The notes: generated by a model from the sequence alone, not told the origin. A stretch of DNA of 64,000 nucleotides from Manis javanica (GCF_040802235.1 NC_133158.1:164521401-164585400), one strand, 5' to 3'; positions 41,491-54,500 are shown, counted from the stretch's first letter. Program-made: numbers and translations.

Positions 41491-43074
41491 GCCATGACAG
41501 TAACAATAACCAAAGATATGAATGTGCCCAGCATTTACGTCTGATAGACGATGAGCACACACACACACACCCCAATGTTAGGCTCCCTTCTATGTCCCAA
41601 AATAGATTTTTCTTTGAAAAGGCAGCATTCAGACTGGCATTACCTTTCTCCAATTAATCCTAAATGTGACAGCTCTTAGAGACCAACCCTAAAGTTGAGA
41701 GTAGAGAGAAGTAACTGCTAAAAATATACCCAGTGTCATCCTGGGCAGTGTTACTGGAGGTCAAATGTCTCGAGTCGGGATGTAGTAGTCCCACTTCACA
41801 CCACGTCTGCCAGACCAGACTTGGAACTTCATGTCAGGGGTTGGAGGCAGTGTTTTAAGTGGACAGATTTCTCAGGCCAGGGAGGGTGACTGACATCTTG
41901 AGAGGCTCTCAAACTCTCAAACTGTCGAGCAAAGATCACAGAAAGTAGAGACTGAGAGGTAAATTACAAAGGGGGCAGATTATCATTTCAGGAGGAAAAA
42001 ACAGGACAAGAGTTTTCCAGACCTAGAATGGGTGGTTTTGGTGCAAACTAGACTCCAGTCCCTGGAAGCTGCAAGCAGTGTCTGGGCAACAACAGGCAAG
42101 GTCCAAGTAAGAGAAATCTTCAAACCAGGAAGAAAGGACTTGAAGGCCTCTAGATTCCTTCTAAATCTAAATTCCGTGATTCTATAAAAGCAGTTACGGA
42201 AAGTCACTTAACGTATCAGTTGAGAATTACATCACATAGTAGACATGCAGAGACATTTATGAATAAAAAACCGAAAATGCCAGAAGTAATGGTTTCAGGA
42301 TGAAACTAGGGATGATTTTTTCCTCTTAAATGATTTGTTTTCTCTATTAAGTATGAATTGCTTTTTTAAAACAAAAATAGCATTTAATTTGAAAGAATAT
42401 TTTTATTAAGAAAAACAACTTACCTATGGGCAGATGAAAGACACTTCTAATAGCTCAGCTTTAAAACAATAAAGGAAGAGGCATCCCATTTCAGAAATGT
42501 ATCAGCAAAGGCCAGAAGTAAAAAGAGGGAGTCTTGAATGTAGGGTCAGGGCTTACCTCAAAGGCCAGCCTTTATTGTATGATTTGATAATTAAATGGCT
42601 TGTAAGAAACAGATTCCTGAACCCAGGTATGATTTTTCTGTTATACAGCCCTCAAAGGAGAATCTGTTCTGTCCAGAAAAGCTGTGAGAAGTGTTAGGAG
42701 GCTGGAGTTGAGTGTGTCTGGAGTAGACAAGTGTTGTTCTTCAATTTGGGGAAGATGGCAAAAGTGGAAAGGACTTCTTTGCCATAGGACCGTGTCGTGG
42801 CCTTCTCCTGCAGAAAGTAGGGTGGTTGACGGAAGGACCCGGAAGGCTCCCAAAGCAGCTGAGAGCATCGACACTGCAGCCATGTATGTGGCCACACAAA
42901 TGAGAAAGGAACCCAGGATCTGAGAACCCCACTCAAGTCCACATACCACCACTCACAGCCTGTGACCTTGGATGCCCTTACTTCTCTGAGGCTCAGCCTC
43001 TGCATCTGTAAAATGGGAACAGCAGTTGTTTCCCCTGAATAGGTTCCCAAGACTCAATTCCAATGTGGGAAGAG

Positions 43075-43760
43075 GGGTTCCACATACAGTGTTCCAAGGA
43101 TTCTTGGACACCAGTAGGTTTTCAAAGATTTGATTTAATTCAACTCAATTCTGATGCTGTCTACCCAGAGATATCATCATATTCCATAGGCTGAGGGCTT
43201 GGTCCTATAGGACTGTCCTTCACGCCTAACCTCAGATGCCAGTCACAGGCCCCAGGCTCTTCCCTGTGCTTCTAACCACCAGCTACAGATTGGAGGTTCC
43301 AATGACCTCCTCCTGATGTTAGATTAATTTGCTAGAGCAGCTCACAGAACTCAGGGAAACACTTAACAATTTACCAGTTTATTAAAGAATATGAATTAAC
43401 AGCCAGATGAAGAGATACATAGGTTGAGATTCCAGTAAGGGAGTCGCTGCCCCATAGAGCTTGGGGCCTGGCTTGGTGGCACATGAAAAAATGCTGTTTC
43501 CCCAACCATGGATGCTCTCCAAGAAAGGGAAAAGGACCAAAATGATGTTCTCTTGGGTTTTTATGGAGGCTTCAATACGTAGTCATGATTGACTAAGTCA
43601 CTGGCCATTGGTTGATTCAGCCTCCAGCCCTTCTCTCCTCCTTGGAGGTCAGGGGGTGGGACTGAAAGTTCCAGTCCTCTGACCACATGGCGGGTCCTCC
43701 TGGCTGCCAGCGCTGCCCTGAGGGGGAGTCAAAAAATTACCTTCCTCAATAACAAGACAG
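43075..43760 (-). mobile_element. Endogenous retroviral LTR, family not named
   Basis: On the - strand the order is a promoter-like CATAAAAACC after GAAGCCTC, then CTTTAATAAACTGG (polyadenylation signal), then CTGAGTTCTGTGAGCTGCTC, the arrangement U3-R-U5. I recognise it as an old mammalian solo LTR but cannot fix its family. Confidence 0.7.
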
Positions 43761-44334
43761 CTAATTTAACTTTATGGCTCTGAGGTGTTTTTAGGAACCG
43801 TGGATGAAAACCAAATACATCTGAATGACCAAATATGCATTTCTGATAAATCATTATATCAAAACTGCCCTCTCCACTACATGTATGCTGAAAGGATCAC
43901 TCAAGATAATGTCTGTGAAGACCTTACAACGTCTAAAGCCTTCCATAAATATTTTTATTATTTCTGTTCCCTCAGATTGACCAAAGTCACATAAAGTAAT
44001 AATTTCTTCTGTTGGGGTGAGAGCCACAAAAAAGCAAGAATGGGAGTTTTGACATCTACTAAAGGAGTAAACAGTCCCAGAGCTGTAGGAGAACATGGTG
44101 GTAGTGGCAGTGGTGGTGTCCCAACCTACGAAAGATTTTGGACTTGAGATTTGAGTTTATTCAAACCTGACATGAAACAAGGATCTATTAGGTCACAGAT
44201 GGATGACTGGACATTGGTGAGAGGAACATCTAATGGCATCTGGATGCTTCCATTTCTTTAAATCTCTTCATTAAAATTTTATCCCCATCTGTTTGAATAT
44301 TCTAATATTAGTAAAGATGTATAATTAGCTCCTG

Positions 44335-44735
44335 TAATAGGGCCCATGGTCTGACAGGGAGCTAAAATCAAGGTGACAATAGGGAAGATTCCATTTCCTT
44401 GCCTTTTGTAGCTTCTAGAGGCTTCCTACTTTCCTTGGTTCATGGCCCCTTTCTTCCATCTTCTAAACCACCTATCTGACCATTCCTCAGTACTCATGCC
44501 TCCTCCTTCCTCTCCTTTTCAGCTTCCTTCTTCCACTTTTAAGGACCATCGAGATTACACTGTTGCCATCTGGATAATCCAGGATAACCTATTTTAAAAT
44601 GAGCTGATTAGCAGACTTGATTTCTATCTGCAAACTTAATTGCCCTTTGCCATGTAACCTGACATTTTCACAGGTTCTAGGTATTAGGACATGGGACATC
44701 TCTGAGGGCAGGGACATTATTCTACCTATCACAGT
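44335..44735 (-). mobile_element. MLT1-type MaLR LTR
   Basis: On the - strand it opens TGTGATAGGTAGAATAATGT, continues with GACATCTC..CATGTCCTAATAC and the GTTATCCTGGATTATCCAG box, and reaches AGCTACAAAAGGCAAGG. This is the classic MLT1 order. The 3' end is degraded. Confidence 0.85.
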
Positions 44736-44739
44736 CATC

Positions 44740-46260
44740 AGGTGAAGCAGGAGTTTGGTTGACTAGATGGATTTGTTTATATCCAGGGCTACCCGGAATC
44801 ACTGATGACAAGGTTAGGCAACTCAGAAGTGATTACAGGTAGGCATTTTGTTATTTGGCTAAAGCCAAACTTAAATGTCAAATACTGGCAGAATATCAAG
44901 GCTGAGACTGAACTTCAGTACATTCCTAATACCCTTTGGCCTAGTAATCCACTCTAGAAATGATTACAGGTTGCGATGAAGCAATACTTATCCATTTAAC
45001 CAGAATGACAACAAAATACCTCAAAGGCAAATACAGAAGGTTACACAGTTAGCAAAGTTTAGCTTTTAGTCCTTTTAATATTAAGATCTCATTTTCTTAA
45101 ATACTCAGACAACTCATTGAGACTTTAAGCTTGAGAAGCCGCTTTGATAAATCAATTGGAAAACTTTTTGCAATTTTTCAACTTTAAGAGCAAACTAACA
45201 GTTTAAGAAAACTTTGTCCTTTTAACTGAAAACAAAATTCTAATTTGCTGTGTACTTGATATCGAGACTAATTTGCTTTAATTTTACATAGCATGACCAT
45301 ATCAATTCTTCCACAAAGTTTCTACAATTTTTTTTACATTTAGAGTTCTTCCTCTTTAAATAAACAGCTGTACTTTAGAACTAAGTTACTTTCTTTTCTC
45401 AAAAGGCACATTCTTTAGCATGCAGAAGGAAATGTTTTCCTTATTATTTTAAGTAGCTTTAATTAGAACTTAAAACCATTAGGAACTTTAATTTTCAGTG
45501 AACAGTGAGAAGTAGGCTCCTGTAAACTTATACCAGCATTCTTTAGATTGACAAATTTATGAACAGATTTTATAATTCCTGAAACTGTGTGCCTCACAGA
45601 ACAATCTCTCACTAAGCACAAAATATGTCTACTTAACTTAGCAAAACTTTAAGATTTAAGGTTGCCACAATGATTCTCAGGCTGTTTGTAGGTATATAAC
45701 ACTGTAACACACAATTATTGAGGTGTTCACTTGCTACACTTATTTAGTTTACTCATTCCCAGCAACTATGCTAGATTACTTACAAAACTTTTACCAAACA
45801 TTAGACAAAGTCAAGCCTCTAAGCATTTTATTCTTGAAAGATTTAACAGATAACATCAACTTAAATGACTTAGGTAAACTTAGGTAGCTGATAACCATAA
45901 GGATATGTCCATTTTTAGTTCAACTTAAATTAGCATTAATGCTTAATATCTTCTATCAAAAATTTCTGGAAGTTTTAGAATGCTCAATTTTTATAAGTGC
46001 TTGTTTTTAAATCAATTAATTCTTATTCATACCATCTGGTGGTAGAAAAATATTTCTCACTTACACACTTAGACACACAAACAGATTGAGATGCAATGAC
46101 TACAGTTAGCAACACTTTTCATAAAAGAAAATATACACAGACAGATAAACTGATACAAAGATTTGAGTTACTGATATTCAATTGCCTTCTTTCTTTTTAG
46201 CTTATTTGATTTAAAGTGTCTCAGTTTTCAAGAATGCACTCTAAGTTTACATAACTGGGT
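44740..46260. other. AT-rich stretch of unknown origin
   Basis: About 1.5 kb, very AT-rich, with no listed open frame and recurrent words such as TTTAAG, AACTTTA and ACTTAGGTAA. It directly follows, in the - direction, the retroviral mosaic. It could be degraded retroviral sequence or an old AT-rich insertion; I cannot decide. Confidence 0.4.
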
Positions 46261-47254
46261 AAAGGTTTAGACGGCCCCAGATGAACAGGGCCGATGAAGG
46301 CTCTGTACTGATAGGGACTGTGTGTGTCCAGTGGGGTGGAAATGAAATGCAAGTACAATTCTAGCACCAGTTATTTAAAGCCAAGCTGTACTGCAGAAGA
46401 TAAATTTCTTCTGTTTCAGGGAGTCTAGTTTAAAAACTTCCCAATTTTTGAAGATAATGATGAACCCAATAAGTAGAATAGATTTTGACCAAAAAAATTT
46501 AGAAAACTAGTTCCATATTGAATTCTACGTGATTTTTTACCATTTCCCTTCTTTGCATCAAAATACATTTTGCTGCATAACCTTATTATATTGTATACTT
46601 CTCTCAGGGGCCAAGCCTTTCTAATCAGAGACTTAAGACTGGTAACTGATGCTAATCGTCTTTTAAGTGGCTCACGGGTGCCCAGACACATTTTATGAGA
46701 TACAGAGTACAGCATTTAGTCAGGAATAAGAGCAGAGCGTGGATCTCCTACCTTGCAGTGTTGGGCATCAGGTCTGTGAAACTGATGAAGTTAGAAGACA
46801 GGAACGTCCCCTGCCTCACTTGGAAGCCAGGGCGGCCTGAAGAAGCAGGCTGGAAGCCAGAGAGACAGAGAGAGTCACTCCTCATGGACACCCAGTCGGG
46901 CTGTCGGGGTCTGATTCCAGACATGCGGCCCTTTGAGAAGCCACTGAAGTGTGGCCTCAGCCTTGACTCTTGCAGGTGCCCACGGCCTTCCTCAGTCCCT
47001 CGCATCCAAGGAGATGTCTCTGAAAGGGAATCCTGGCCTCCACTCAGGTGACGTTCCTGGCTCCCGAGGGAGACGGGGGATCCACTGACGGAGATGCAGG
47101 GGAACCTGTGGCTCGAGACTTTGAGAATGGCAGCCGGGCTAGTCCCATTTAAGTGGCTGATGAGCGCCCGATGTTGTGTGCCATAGACGGCTCCCTTCCA
47201 TAAGGACAGTGAAAGAAAAGGCAGGCTTGGATGCCGATACTCACCTCTGAAGTT
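46260..47254 (-). mobile_element. Possible gammaretrovirus-like leader and downstream internal sequence
   Basis: This lies downstream of the Pro-type primer site on the - strand. It includes an AGAGGTGAGTATC sequence resembling a leader splice donor about 10 bp past the site. Open frames (46748-47323 and 46425-46715) show no recognisable gag, pro or pol motif, so I treat the stretch as non-coding leader or decayed internal sequence. The left limit is uncertain. Confidence 0.45.
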
Positions 47255-47272
47255 ATCCCAGACAAGCCCCCA
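47255..47272 (-). other. Retroviral primer-binding site, tRNA-Pro type
   Basis: The - strand reads TGGGGGCTTGTCTGGGAT. It differs from the canonical proline primer site at two positions, both C to T within CpG. It follows CATTTC, a plausible LTR end, and is a gammaretrovirus/class I hallmark. Confidence 0.8.
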
Positions 47273-47420
47273 GAAATGATGCTGGGGCTTCTTGTTTGAA
47301 GAGTAGAAGAATGAAGTTTGCAAACAGTCAAGGTAGGAGAGCTAAGGGGAGGCTATTATTTGGAGAAAAAGTGAGAGGACAGACAGAGCTCCTGGCTCAC
47401 ACCAGGAGGGGACAAGAGAG
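47273..47420 (-). mobile_element. Class I LTR remnant (U5 end) next to the Pro primer site
   Basis: The - strand sequence between the end of the reverse-transcriptase fragment and the primer site ends ...CCCAGCATCA before TTTC and the primer site. Its position and terminal CA suggest LTR U5. The rest of the LTR is missing, replaced by unrelated class II pol sequence. Confidence 0.5.
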
Positions 47421-47853
47421 CCCAGTGCACGTAATTTTGACAAATTGTAGGGCTTTTTAACATTCCTTGAGGAAGTACTCTCCATTGGAATCTTTCTGAA
47501 GGAGCTTGTGAATTTGAGGGCACAGTAAAAGCAAACTTTTCCCTATCTGCCAAAGCTAAAGGAATTGTAAAAAAAAAAAAAAAATCTTTAAGATCAATGG
47601 TAGCTATGTCCCAATCTTTCGGAATCACAGCCGGAGAAGGGAGGTCTTGTTGTAAAGGTCTTGTAGGTTCAAGGACTGCATTAATTTGTCTTAAGTTATA
47701 TAAGAGTCTCGATTTTCCGGACTTCTTTTTTATAACAAATACAGGGGAATTCCACAGGCTTGTGGAGATTTCAAACCTATTCAACTATAGCTGTTCTTGA
47801 ACTAATGTGTGTAACGCTGCCAGTTTTTCTTTATTGAGGGGCCACTGATCCAC
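47420..47853 (-). pseudogene. Class II (betaretrovirus-like) reverse-transcriptase fragment of an endogenous retrovirus
   Basis: The - strand reads WPLNKEKLAALHTLVQEQL, a stop, then [20 protein letters not shown] and later [12 protein letters not shown] and [14 protein letters not shown]. These are the fingers and palm of a retroviral reverse transcriptase with class II flavour. The first catalytic aspartate (IDLKD) is present. The fragment stops before the YxDD motif. A 15-bp poly(A) run at about 47570-47584 (+ strand) expands a phenylalanine run, and there is at least one stop. It cannot encode a working enzyme. Confidence 0.85.
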
Positions 47854-48096
47854 CCAAATAGGAAGAGGGATGACGTTTCCCTGTCTGTGAGCCTTTTTGA
47901 AATCTCTTAATACATTGCTCCAATCAGCCTGTCTGAGGGTTCCTTGTGGGGGCAACCAGTAACAATGTTTTTTAATATATTTGTGAAGTTGAGCAAAATC
48001 TTTCTTAGAAATTTTCACTTATGATGTTTTTAGGAGGGCATGGAGTAATTTTAAGTAATCCTCCAGTTTATCTGCTTTAGTTTCATTTTGGCCCAT
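47853..48096 (-). pseudogene. Class II endogenous retrovirus gag matrix fragment
   Basis: From ATG (48094-48096 on the + axis) the - strand reads MGQNETKADKLEDYLKLLHA, then LLKTS, a TAA stop, and VKISKKDFAQLHKYIKK followed by a tryptophan-containing GTL..ADW segment. MGQ supplies the glycine for myristoylation, and the layout is that of a betaretroviral matrix domain. At about 47853 the frame passes directly into reverse transcriptase (PLPIW joined to VDQWPL). The rest of gag and the protease region have therefore been deleted. Confidence 0.78.
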
Positions 48097-48195
48097 TAGC
48101 GTGTCCCTGACATCTCGATCCTGTCCGTACGTATGCTTTCCTGGGAATCTTATGGGATCGACGACCTTCAGGAGCTTCCCCGCTCTGAGTTTCAG

Positions 48196-48213
48196 GTCCC
48201 TGTTTGGGAGCCA
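48196..48213 (-). other. Retroviral primer-binding site, tRNA-Lys3 type
   Basis: The - strand reads TGGCTCCCAAACAGGGAC, two mismatches from the canonical Lys3 site, 100 bp upstream of the gag ATG. It follows GGCAAG, consistent with an LTR ending in CA two bases earlier. Lys3 sites are typical of some betaretroviruses, which agrees with the matrix and reverse-transcriptase fragments. Confidence 0.82.
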
Positions 48214-48215
48214 CT

Positions 48216-48520
48216 TGCCAGCTCCCCCCTCCCTCTGATCCACAGATTTGGAGGGAACGCAACGAAATGCTGAAGATCTAAATGGACCAGCCAGAGGGCT
48301 CAAGGCCTTGCAGCACAAGAGTAATGCTGAAAAGGCTCTCATATTTACTGAGCAAGTGAACTTAAACATCTAAAGATTCTGTGTAGGGGTTCAACATAAA
48401 TTCAGCACACAATCATTATCCGACCTTGAGTCTAGCCCTAGGGAGTGATGCTCCGCAAGGACACTGACACCATGTGAGGGCAGTCACGTCACAGGAGCTG
48501 TTTTGGCTCTGATCATTCTG
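48216..48520 (-). mobile_element. Possible class II LTR remnant upstream of the Lys3 primer site
   Basis: The position directly upstream of a primer site calls for LTR U5/R. I see no decisive TATA box, polyadenylation signal or TG start, so the outer limit is a guess. Confidence 0.4.
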
Positions 48521-49458
48521 TTTTTGATCATGCTTCAAGAGTTGTAGGAAAAATAAGTCAAGTCATGCATATTTGTACATTTGATTTCTATTTTACTTGA
48601 TTAATGTATTAATCCCATTAATTCCACATAAACAATTAAAGTATTTTTAAAAATCTAGTTAACAAAAAGGTTTTTCTAAAGGTAGATTAAAAATTAAATG
48701 TCACATATAAGACTGGGATAGCAGATTATGAACTGATATTCAGTCCCCAAGTGTCAGTTTATAAAATCTGTTAACTAAATACAAATCAAGTACAAAAAAA
48801 TATCTTTTAAAGATACCAATGCAGTGGAATGGTAGTGTTAATCTTTTTGGTAAAACATGTTCTTCCCATCACTAGTTTTCAAGCATACTATATATAACAC
48901 TGATGTATGACAACTGTATGCCAGTGATTTACATGTGATTTCATTCTTATGAAAAACACACAGTTATTTACCCCCACTTAATAGGCAAGAAAATTCTATT
49001 CCAAAAGATTACACATTTAGCACTGGGGAAGAGCTGGTACTCACACCCAAATATCACTCCACACCCACTCTCCCTCTTCTTCCACCACCATACCATGCCA
49101 CATCTCACTTAAAAACCACAAAGTAAAATCTTTGTTCTAAACAGTTTGATGCTGTTTTCTAAGGATAGGGAAAAATAATTAAAAAGAAATTATAACAAAT
49201 GTCCTTTTTTCCTTTCTTGTGTCAAAATGAGTATCTGAGTTTACTAAATGCCAAATTCATTTCCCTCTTTATCAGGCAATAAACAATTATAAAAAAGCAT
49301 TTGGGTATGATCATTAATATTAGTACACTACAATTTCAAAACCACATACCTGCTTTGAAAGTGTATTTTCTACTCCATGTTATTAACTGTTGATGTGAAA
49401 TCATGTCACATGTAACAATTAAAGAGAATACAGTACAAAAAAGTCATAAAAATAGTAA
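48521..49458. other. AT-rich intergenic sequence
   Basis: No gene seen. A weak reverse MIR lies at about 48900-49050 (TTTACCCCCACTTAATAGGC, GAGCTGGTACTCACACCC). Confidence 0.45.
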
Positions 49459-50438
49459 AGAGAGGAGGGGAGAAGGATTAAAGATGGTGGTGTGAGAGGT
49501 GAGACAGAGGCTTCCTCTTAAAACTGCATATAATACGAAAATACAATTAATACAACTAATCCTGAAGAGCAACAGGATGGAGGACTGTGCCAAACTGCAT
49601 ACACCTGGAGAAAAGAATAAACCTCACAGAACAGGGTACTGTATCAAAGCTGTAGCCAGGCAGGACCCAAGTGCTAACCCCACATGAGCTCACCAGTGGG
49701 AGGAAGAGAAATGGAGCAGGGAGTGGGTGAAGGCCTGGAACTGCTGAATACCTAACTCCGGAGACCTGCTCTGGGAGCACAAACTTACATTTCATAGTGC
49801 TTTCATAGTACTCTCTTGATTAGGGAGTTGGAAACCTAAGACAGGCAGAATTCCTGGAGAGATTGAGATTCCAGACACTTGTGGAAAGCAGGGATTGATA
49901 TCTGGCTGCTCTGGGACAAAAGAAAGGCGGGCAGTCTGAGAGACTTCCTAACAGCAAGACGGCTGCTAAAGGGGAAAGGAATGCACAGAGATTACTGTTC
50001 AGGAGAAAGGACAGGTAGACAAAGTGTTCAGGTGCACTCTGCCCAGCAGGTTGAGAATTTTCACGATCTTCAGGTGCTCCAGCTCTCTGGCTGGCTACAC
50101 AGCTCCAAGGACCTCCTCCGTGATAGGCAGCCTACTGTGCCTTTCTATCGGCCACCCCACCTGGCTCACAAACCAGCAAACCCTACCCTGGTGTTAGGCC
50201 AACCAGAGGGAAGCCCTGTCTATAGCAACTACAAACACAAAACATAGAAGCTTATACCTGTGTACTTGGCCTATTGCTTCTGACAGTGGAAACAGGCAGA
50301 GTGGGTGGGAAGCAGGAAACAGCACTTTCCTCCCCCCAGGCACCAATACCGCTACCCTGAGACCCCTGACATTGATTCATGGGCTGAGCAGCTCCAGAGA
50401 GTAGAGCTTCTGGGCACTAGAGGCAACCATATACAAAT

Positions 50439-51290
50439 ATGAAATGCCAAAGGAACCTGGTTCAAAGTAAAATTATGAATACAACACCAGAGAAAGATTC
50501 AAATGAAAGTGACCTCATGAATGTTCCTGAAAGGGATTTCAAAATAAAAATCATTAACATGCTCATGGAGGTACAGAAAAATATTCAAGGACACAGGAAC
50601 GAATTTAGGATGGAAATCCAATCATTGAAGAACACAATGGAGGGTATTAAAAGAAGATTAGAGAAGGTGGAGGAGACGATAAATGACACAGAAATTAGAG
50701 AATAGGAATACAAAGAAGCTGAGGCACAGAGAGAAAAAGGGATCTCTAACAATGAAAGAATATTGAGAGAACTGTGTGACCAATCCAAACAGAACAATAT
50801 TCGCATCATAGGGATACCAGAATAAGAAGAGAGAGAAAAGGGGATAGAAAATGTCTTTGAGGAAGTAATTGCTGAAAAATTCCTCAATATGGGGAATGAG
50901 ATAGTCTCACAGGCCATGGAGGTGCACAGATCTCCCAACACAAGGGATCCAAGGAAGACAACACCAAGACATACAATAATTAAACTGGCAAAGATCAAGG
51001 ATAAGGACAGACTATTAAAAGCAGCCAGAGAGAGAAATAAGATCACATACATAGGAAAGCCCATCAGGCTAACATCAGACTTCTCAGCAGAAACCTTACA
51101 GGCCAGAAGGGAGTGGCATGACATATTTAATGCAATGAAGCAGAAGGGCCTCGAAACAAGAATACTTTATCTGGCAAGATTATCATTTAAATTTGAAGGA
51201 GGGATTAAACAATTTCCAGATAAACAAAAGCTGAGAGAATTTACCTCCCACAAACTGTCTCAACAGTATATTTTGGAGGGACTGCTATAG
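50439..51290 (+). pseudogene. LINE-1 copy 2 ORF1
   Basis: Starts MKCQRNLVQSKIMNTTPEKD, continues through the coiled coil (NIQGHRNEFRMEIQSLKNTM, EGIKRRLEKVEETIND) to a stop at 50703. Open sequence resumes with the RNA-recognition and C-terminal domains ([20 protein letters not shown] ... FTSHKLSQQYILEGLL). About 284 codons in all, somewhat short for mammalian ORF1p. At least two stops (near 50703 and 50823). Confidence 0.88.
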
Positions 51291-51593
51291 ATGGAAGGGT
51301 TCCTAAGGTTTAATAGCTGTCACCAGAGGTAATAAAACCACAGTAAAGAAAGAAAAACAGTTAATTACTAAGCAAATGCAAAATTAAATCAATTATCCCC
51401 AAAGTCAAACAAGGGATACAAAGAGTACAGAAGATGATACCTAATATATAAAGAATGGAGGAGGAAGAAAACAGGAGAAAAAAAGAACCTTTAGATTGTG
51501 TTTATAATAGCATATTAGGTGAGTTATGTTCGACTCTCAGATAGTAAGAAAATTAACCTTGAACCTTTGGTAACCACGAATCTAAAGCCTGCA

Positions 51594-54500
51594 ATGGCAA
51601 TAAGTACATACATGTCAATAATCACCCTAAATGTAAATGGACTGAAAGCATGAATCAAAAGACATAGAGTCACTGAATGGATAAAAACACAAGACCCATC
51701 TATATGCTGCCTACAAGAGACTCACTTTAAACCCAAAGGCATACACAGACTAAAAGTGAAGGGATGGAAAAAGATATTTCATGCAACTAACAGAGAGAAA
51801 AAAGCAGGAGTTGCAGTACTTGTATCAGACAAAATAGGCTTCAAAACAAAGAAAGTCACAAGAGACAAAGAAGGACATTACATAATGATAAAGGGGTCAA
51901 TCCAACAAGAAGATTTAACCATTATAAATATCTATGCACCCAACACAAGAGCACCTACATATGTGAAACAAATACTAACAGAATTAAAAGGGGAAACAGA
52001 ATACAATGCATTCATTCTAGGAAACTTCAACTCTCCACTCACTCCAAAGGACAGATCAACAAGACTGAAATAAGTAAGGAGACAGAGGTACTGAACAACA
52101 CATTAGAAAAGACGGACCTAACAGACATCTGCAGAACTCTACACCCAAAAGCAGCAGAATACACATTCCTCTCAAGTGCACATGGAACATTTTCAAGAAT
52201 AGATCATATACTAGGTCACAAAAAGAGCCTCGGTAAATTAAAAAAGATTGAAATTGTGCCAACTACTTGCTCAGACCACAAAGGTAGGAAACTAGAAATA
52301 AATTACGCAAAAAAAAAAAAAAAAAGATAAACCCCACAAACACATGGAGGCTTCACAACATGCTCCTAAATAACCAATGGATCAATGACCAAATAAAAAC
52401 AGAGATCAAGCAATATATGGAGACAAATGACAACAACAATTCAACACCTCAAAATCTGTGGGACGCAGACAAGACATTGCTAAGAGGAAAGTATATTGCA
52501 ATACAGGCCTACCGCAGAAAAGAAGAACAATCCCATAAGAAAAGTCTAAACTCACAATTAACAAAACTAGAAAAAGAAGAACAAATGAGGCCCAAAGTCA
52601 GTAGAAGGAGGGACATAATAAAGATTAGAGCACAAATAAATAAAATTGGGAAGAATAAAACAATAGAAAGAATCAATGAAAGCAAGAGCTGGTTCGTTGA
52701 GAAAATAAACAAAATAGACAAACCCCTAGCCAGACTTATCAAGAAAAAAAGGTAGTCTATGCATATTAACAGAATCAGAAATGCAAAAGGAAAAATCACC
52801 ACCAATACCACAGAAATACAAAGAATTATTAAAGAATACTATGAAAAATTATATGCTAACAAACTGGGTAACCTAGAAGAAATGGACAACTTTCTAGAAA
52901 AATACAACCTTCCAAAGCTGACCCAGAAAGAAACAGAAAATATGAACTGACCAATTACCAGCAATGAAATTGAATTGGTAATCAAAAAACTACCTAAGAC
53001 CAAAACCCCTGGACCAGATGGCTTTACCACTGAATTTTATCAAATATGTACTAAAGACCTCATACCCATCCTCCTGAAAGTGTTCCACTGAGTAGAAGAA
53101 CAGGGAGTACTTCCAAGATCACTCTATGAGGCCAGCATCACCCTAATACCAAAATCAGGCAGACAGAACACAAAAAAGAAAATTACAGACCAATATCCCT
53201 GACGAACATACATGCAAAAATAATCAACAAAATATTAACAGACTGAATTCAAACCTACATCAGAAAGATCATCCATTATGATCAAGTAGGATTTATTCCA
53301 AGGATGCAAGGATGGAACAACATTTGAAAATCCATCAACATCATCCACCACATCAACAAAAAGGACAAAAACCACATGATCATCTCCAAAGATGATGAAA
53401 AAGCATTTGACAAAATTCAACATCCATTCATGATAAAAACTCTCAACAAAATGGGTACAGAGGCCAAGTACCTCAACATAATAAAGGCCATATATGACAA
53501 ACCCACAGCCAACATTATACTTAGCAGAAAGAAGCTGAAAGCTTTTCCTTTAAGATCAGGAACAAGACAAGGATGCCCACTCTCCCCACTGTTATTTAAC
53601 ATAGTACTGGAGGTCCTAGCCATGGCAATTAGACAAAACAAAGAAATACAAGGAATCCAGATTGGTAAAGAAGAAGTTAAACTGTCACTATTTGCAGATG
53701 ACATGATACTGTACATAAAAAACCCTAAAGACTCCACTCCAAAACTACTAGAACTGATATCGGAATACAGCAAAGTTGCAGGATACAAATTAACACACAG
53801 AAATCTGTGGCTTTCCTATACACTAACAATGAACCAATAGAAAGAGAAATCAGGAAAACAATTCCATTCACAATTGCATCAAAAAGAATAAAATACCTAG
53901 GAAAAAACCTAACCAAGGAAGTGAAAGACCTATACCCTGAAAACTACAAGACACTCTTAAGAGAAATTAAAGGGGACACTAACAAATGGAAACTCATCCC
54001 ATGCTCTTGGCTAGGAAGAATTAATATTGTCAAAATGGCCATCCTGCCCAAAGCAATATACTGATTTGATGCATTCCCTATCAAATTACCAACAACATTC
54101 CTCAACAAACTGGAACAAATAGTTCAAAAATTCATATGGAAACACCAAAGACCCCGAATAGCCAAAGCAATCCTGAGAAAGAAGAATAAAGTGGGGGGAA
54201 TCTCACTCCCCAACTTCAAGCTCTACTACAAAGCCACAGTAATCAAGACAACTTGGTACTAGCACAAGAACAGAGCCACAGACCAGTGGAACAGATTAGA
54301 GACTCCAGACATTAACCCAAAAATATATTGTCAATTAATATTCGATAAAGGAGCCATGGACATACAATGGGGAAATGACAGTCTCTTCAACAGATGGTGC
54401 TGGCAAAATTGGACAGCTACATGTAAGAGAACGAAACTGGATCACTGTCTAACCCCACATACAAAAGTAAATTCAAAATGAATCAAAGACCTGAATGTAA

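Noticed and set aside
46748-47323. 191-codon open frame on the - strand over the Pro primer site
   Set aside because: It covers the LTR end, primer site and leader of a retroviral element, which are not coding.
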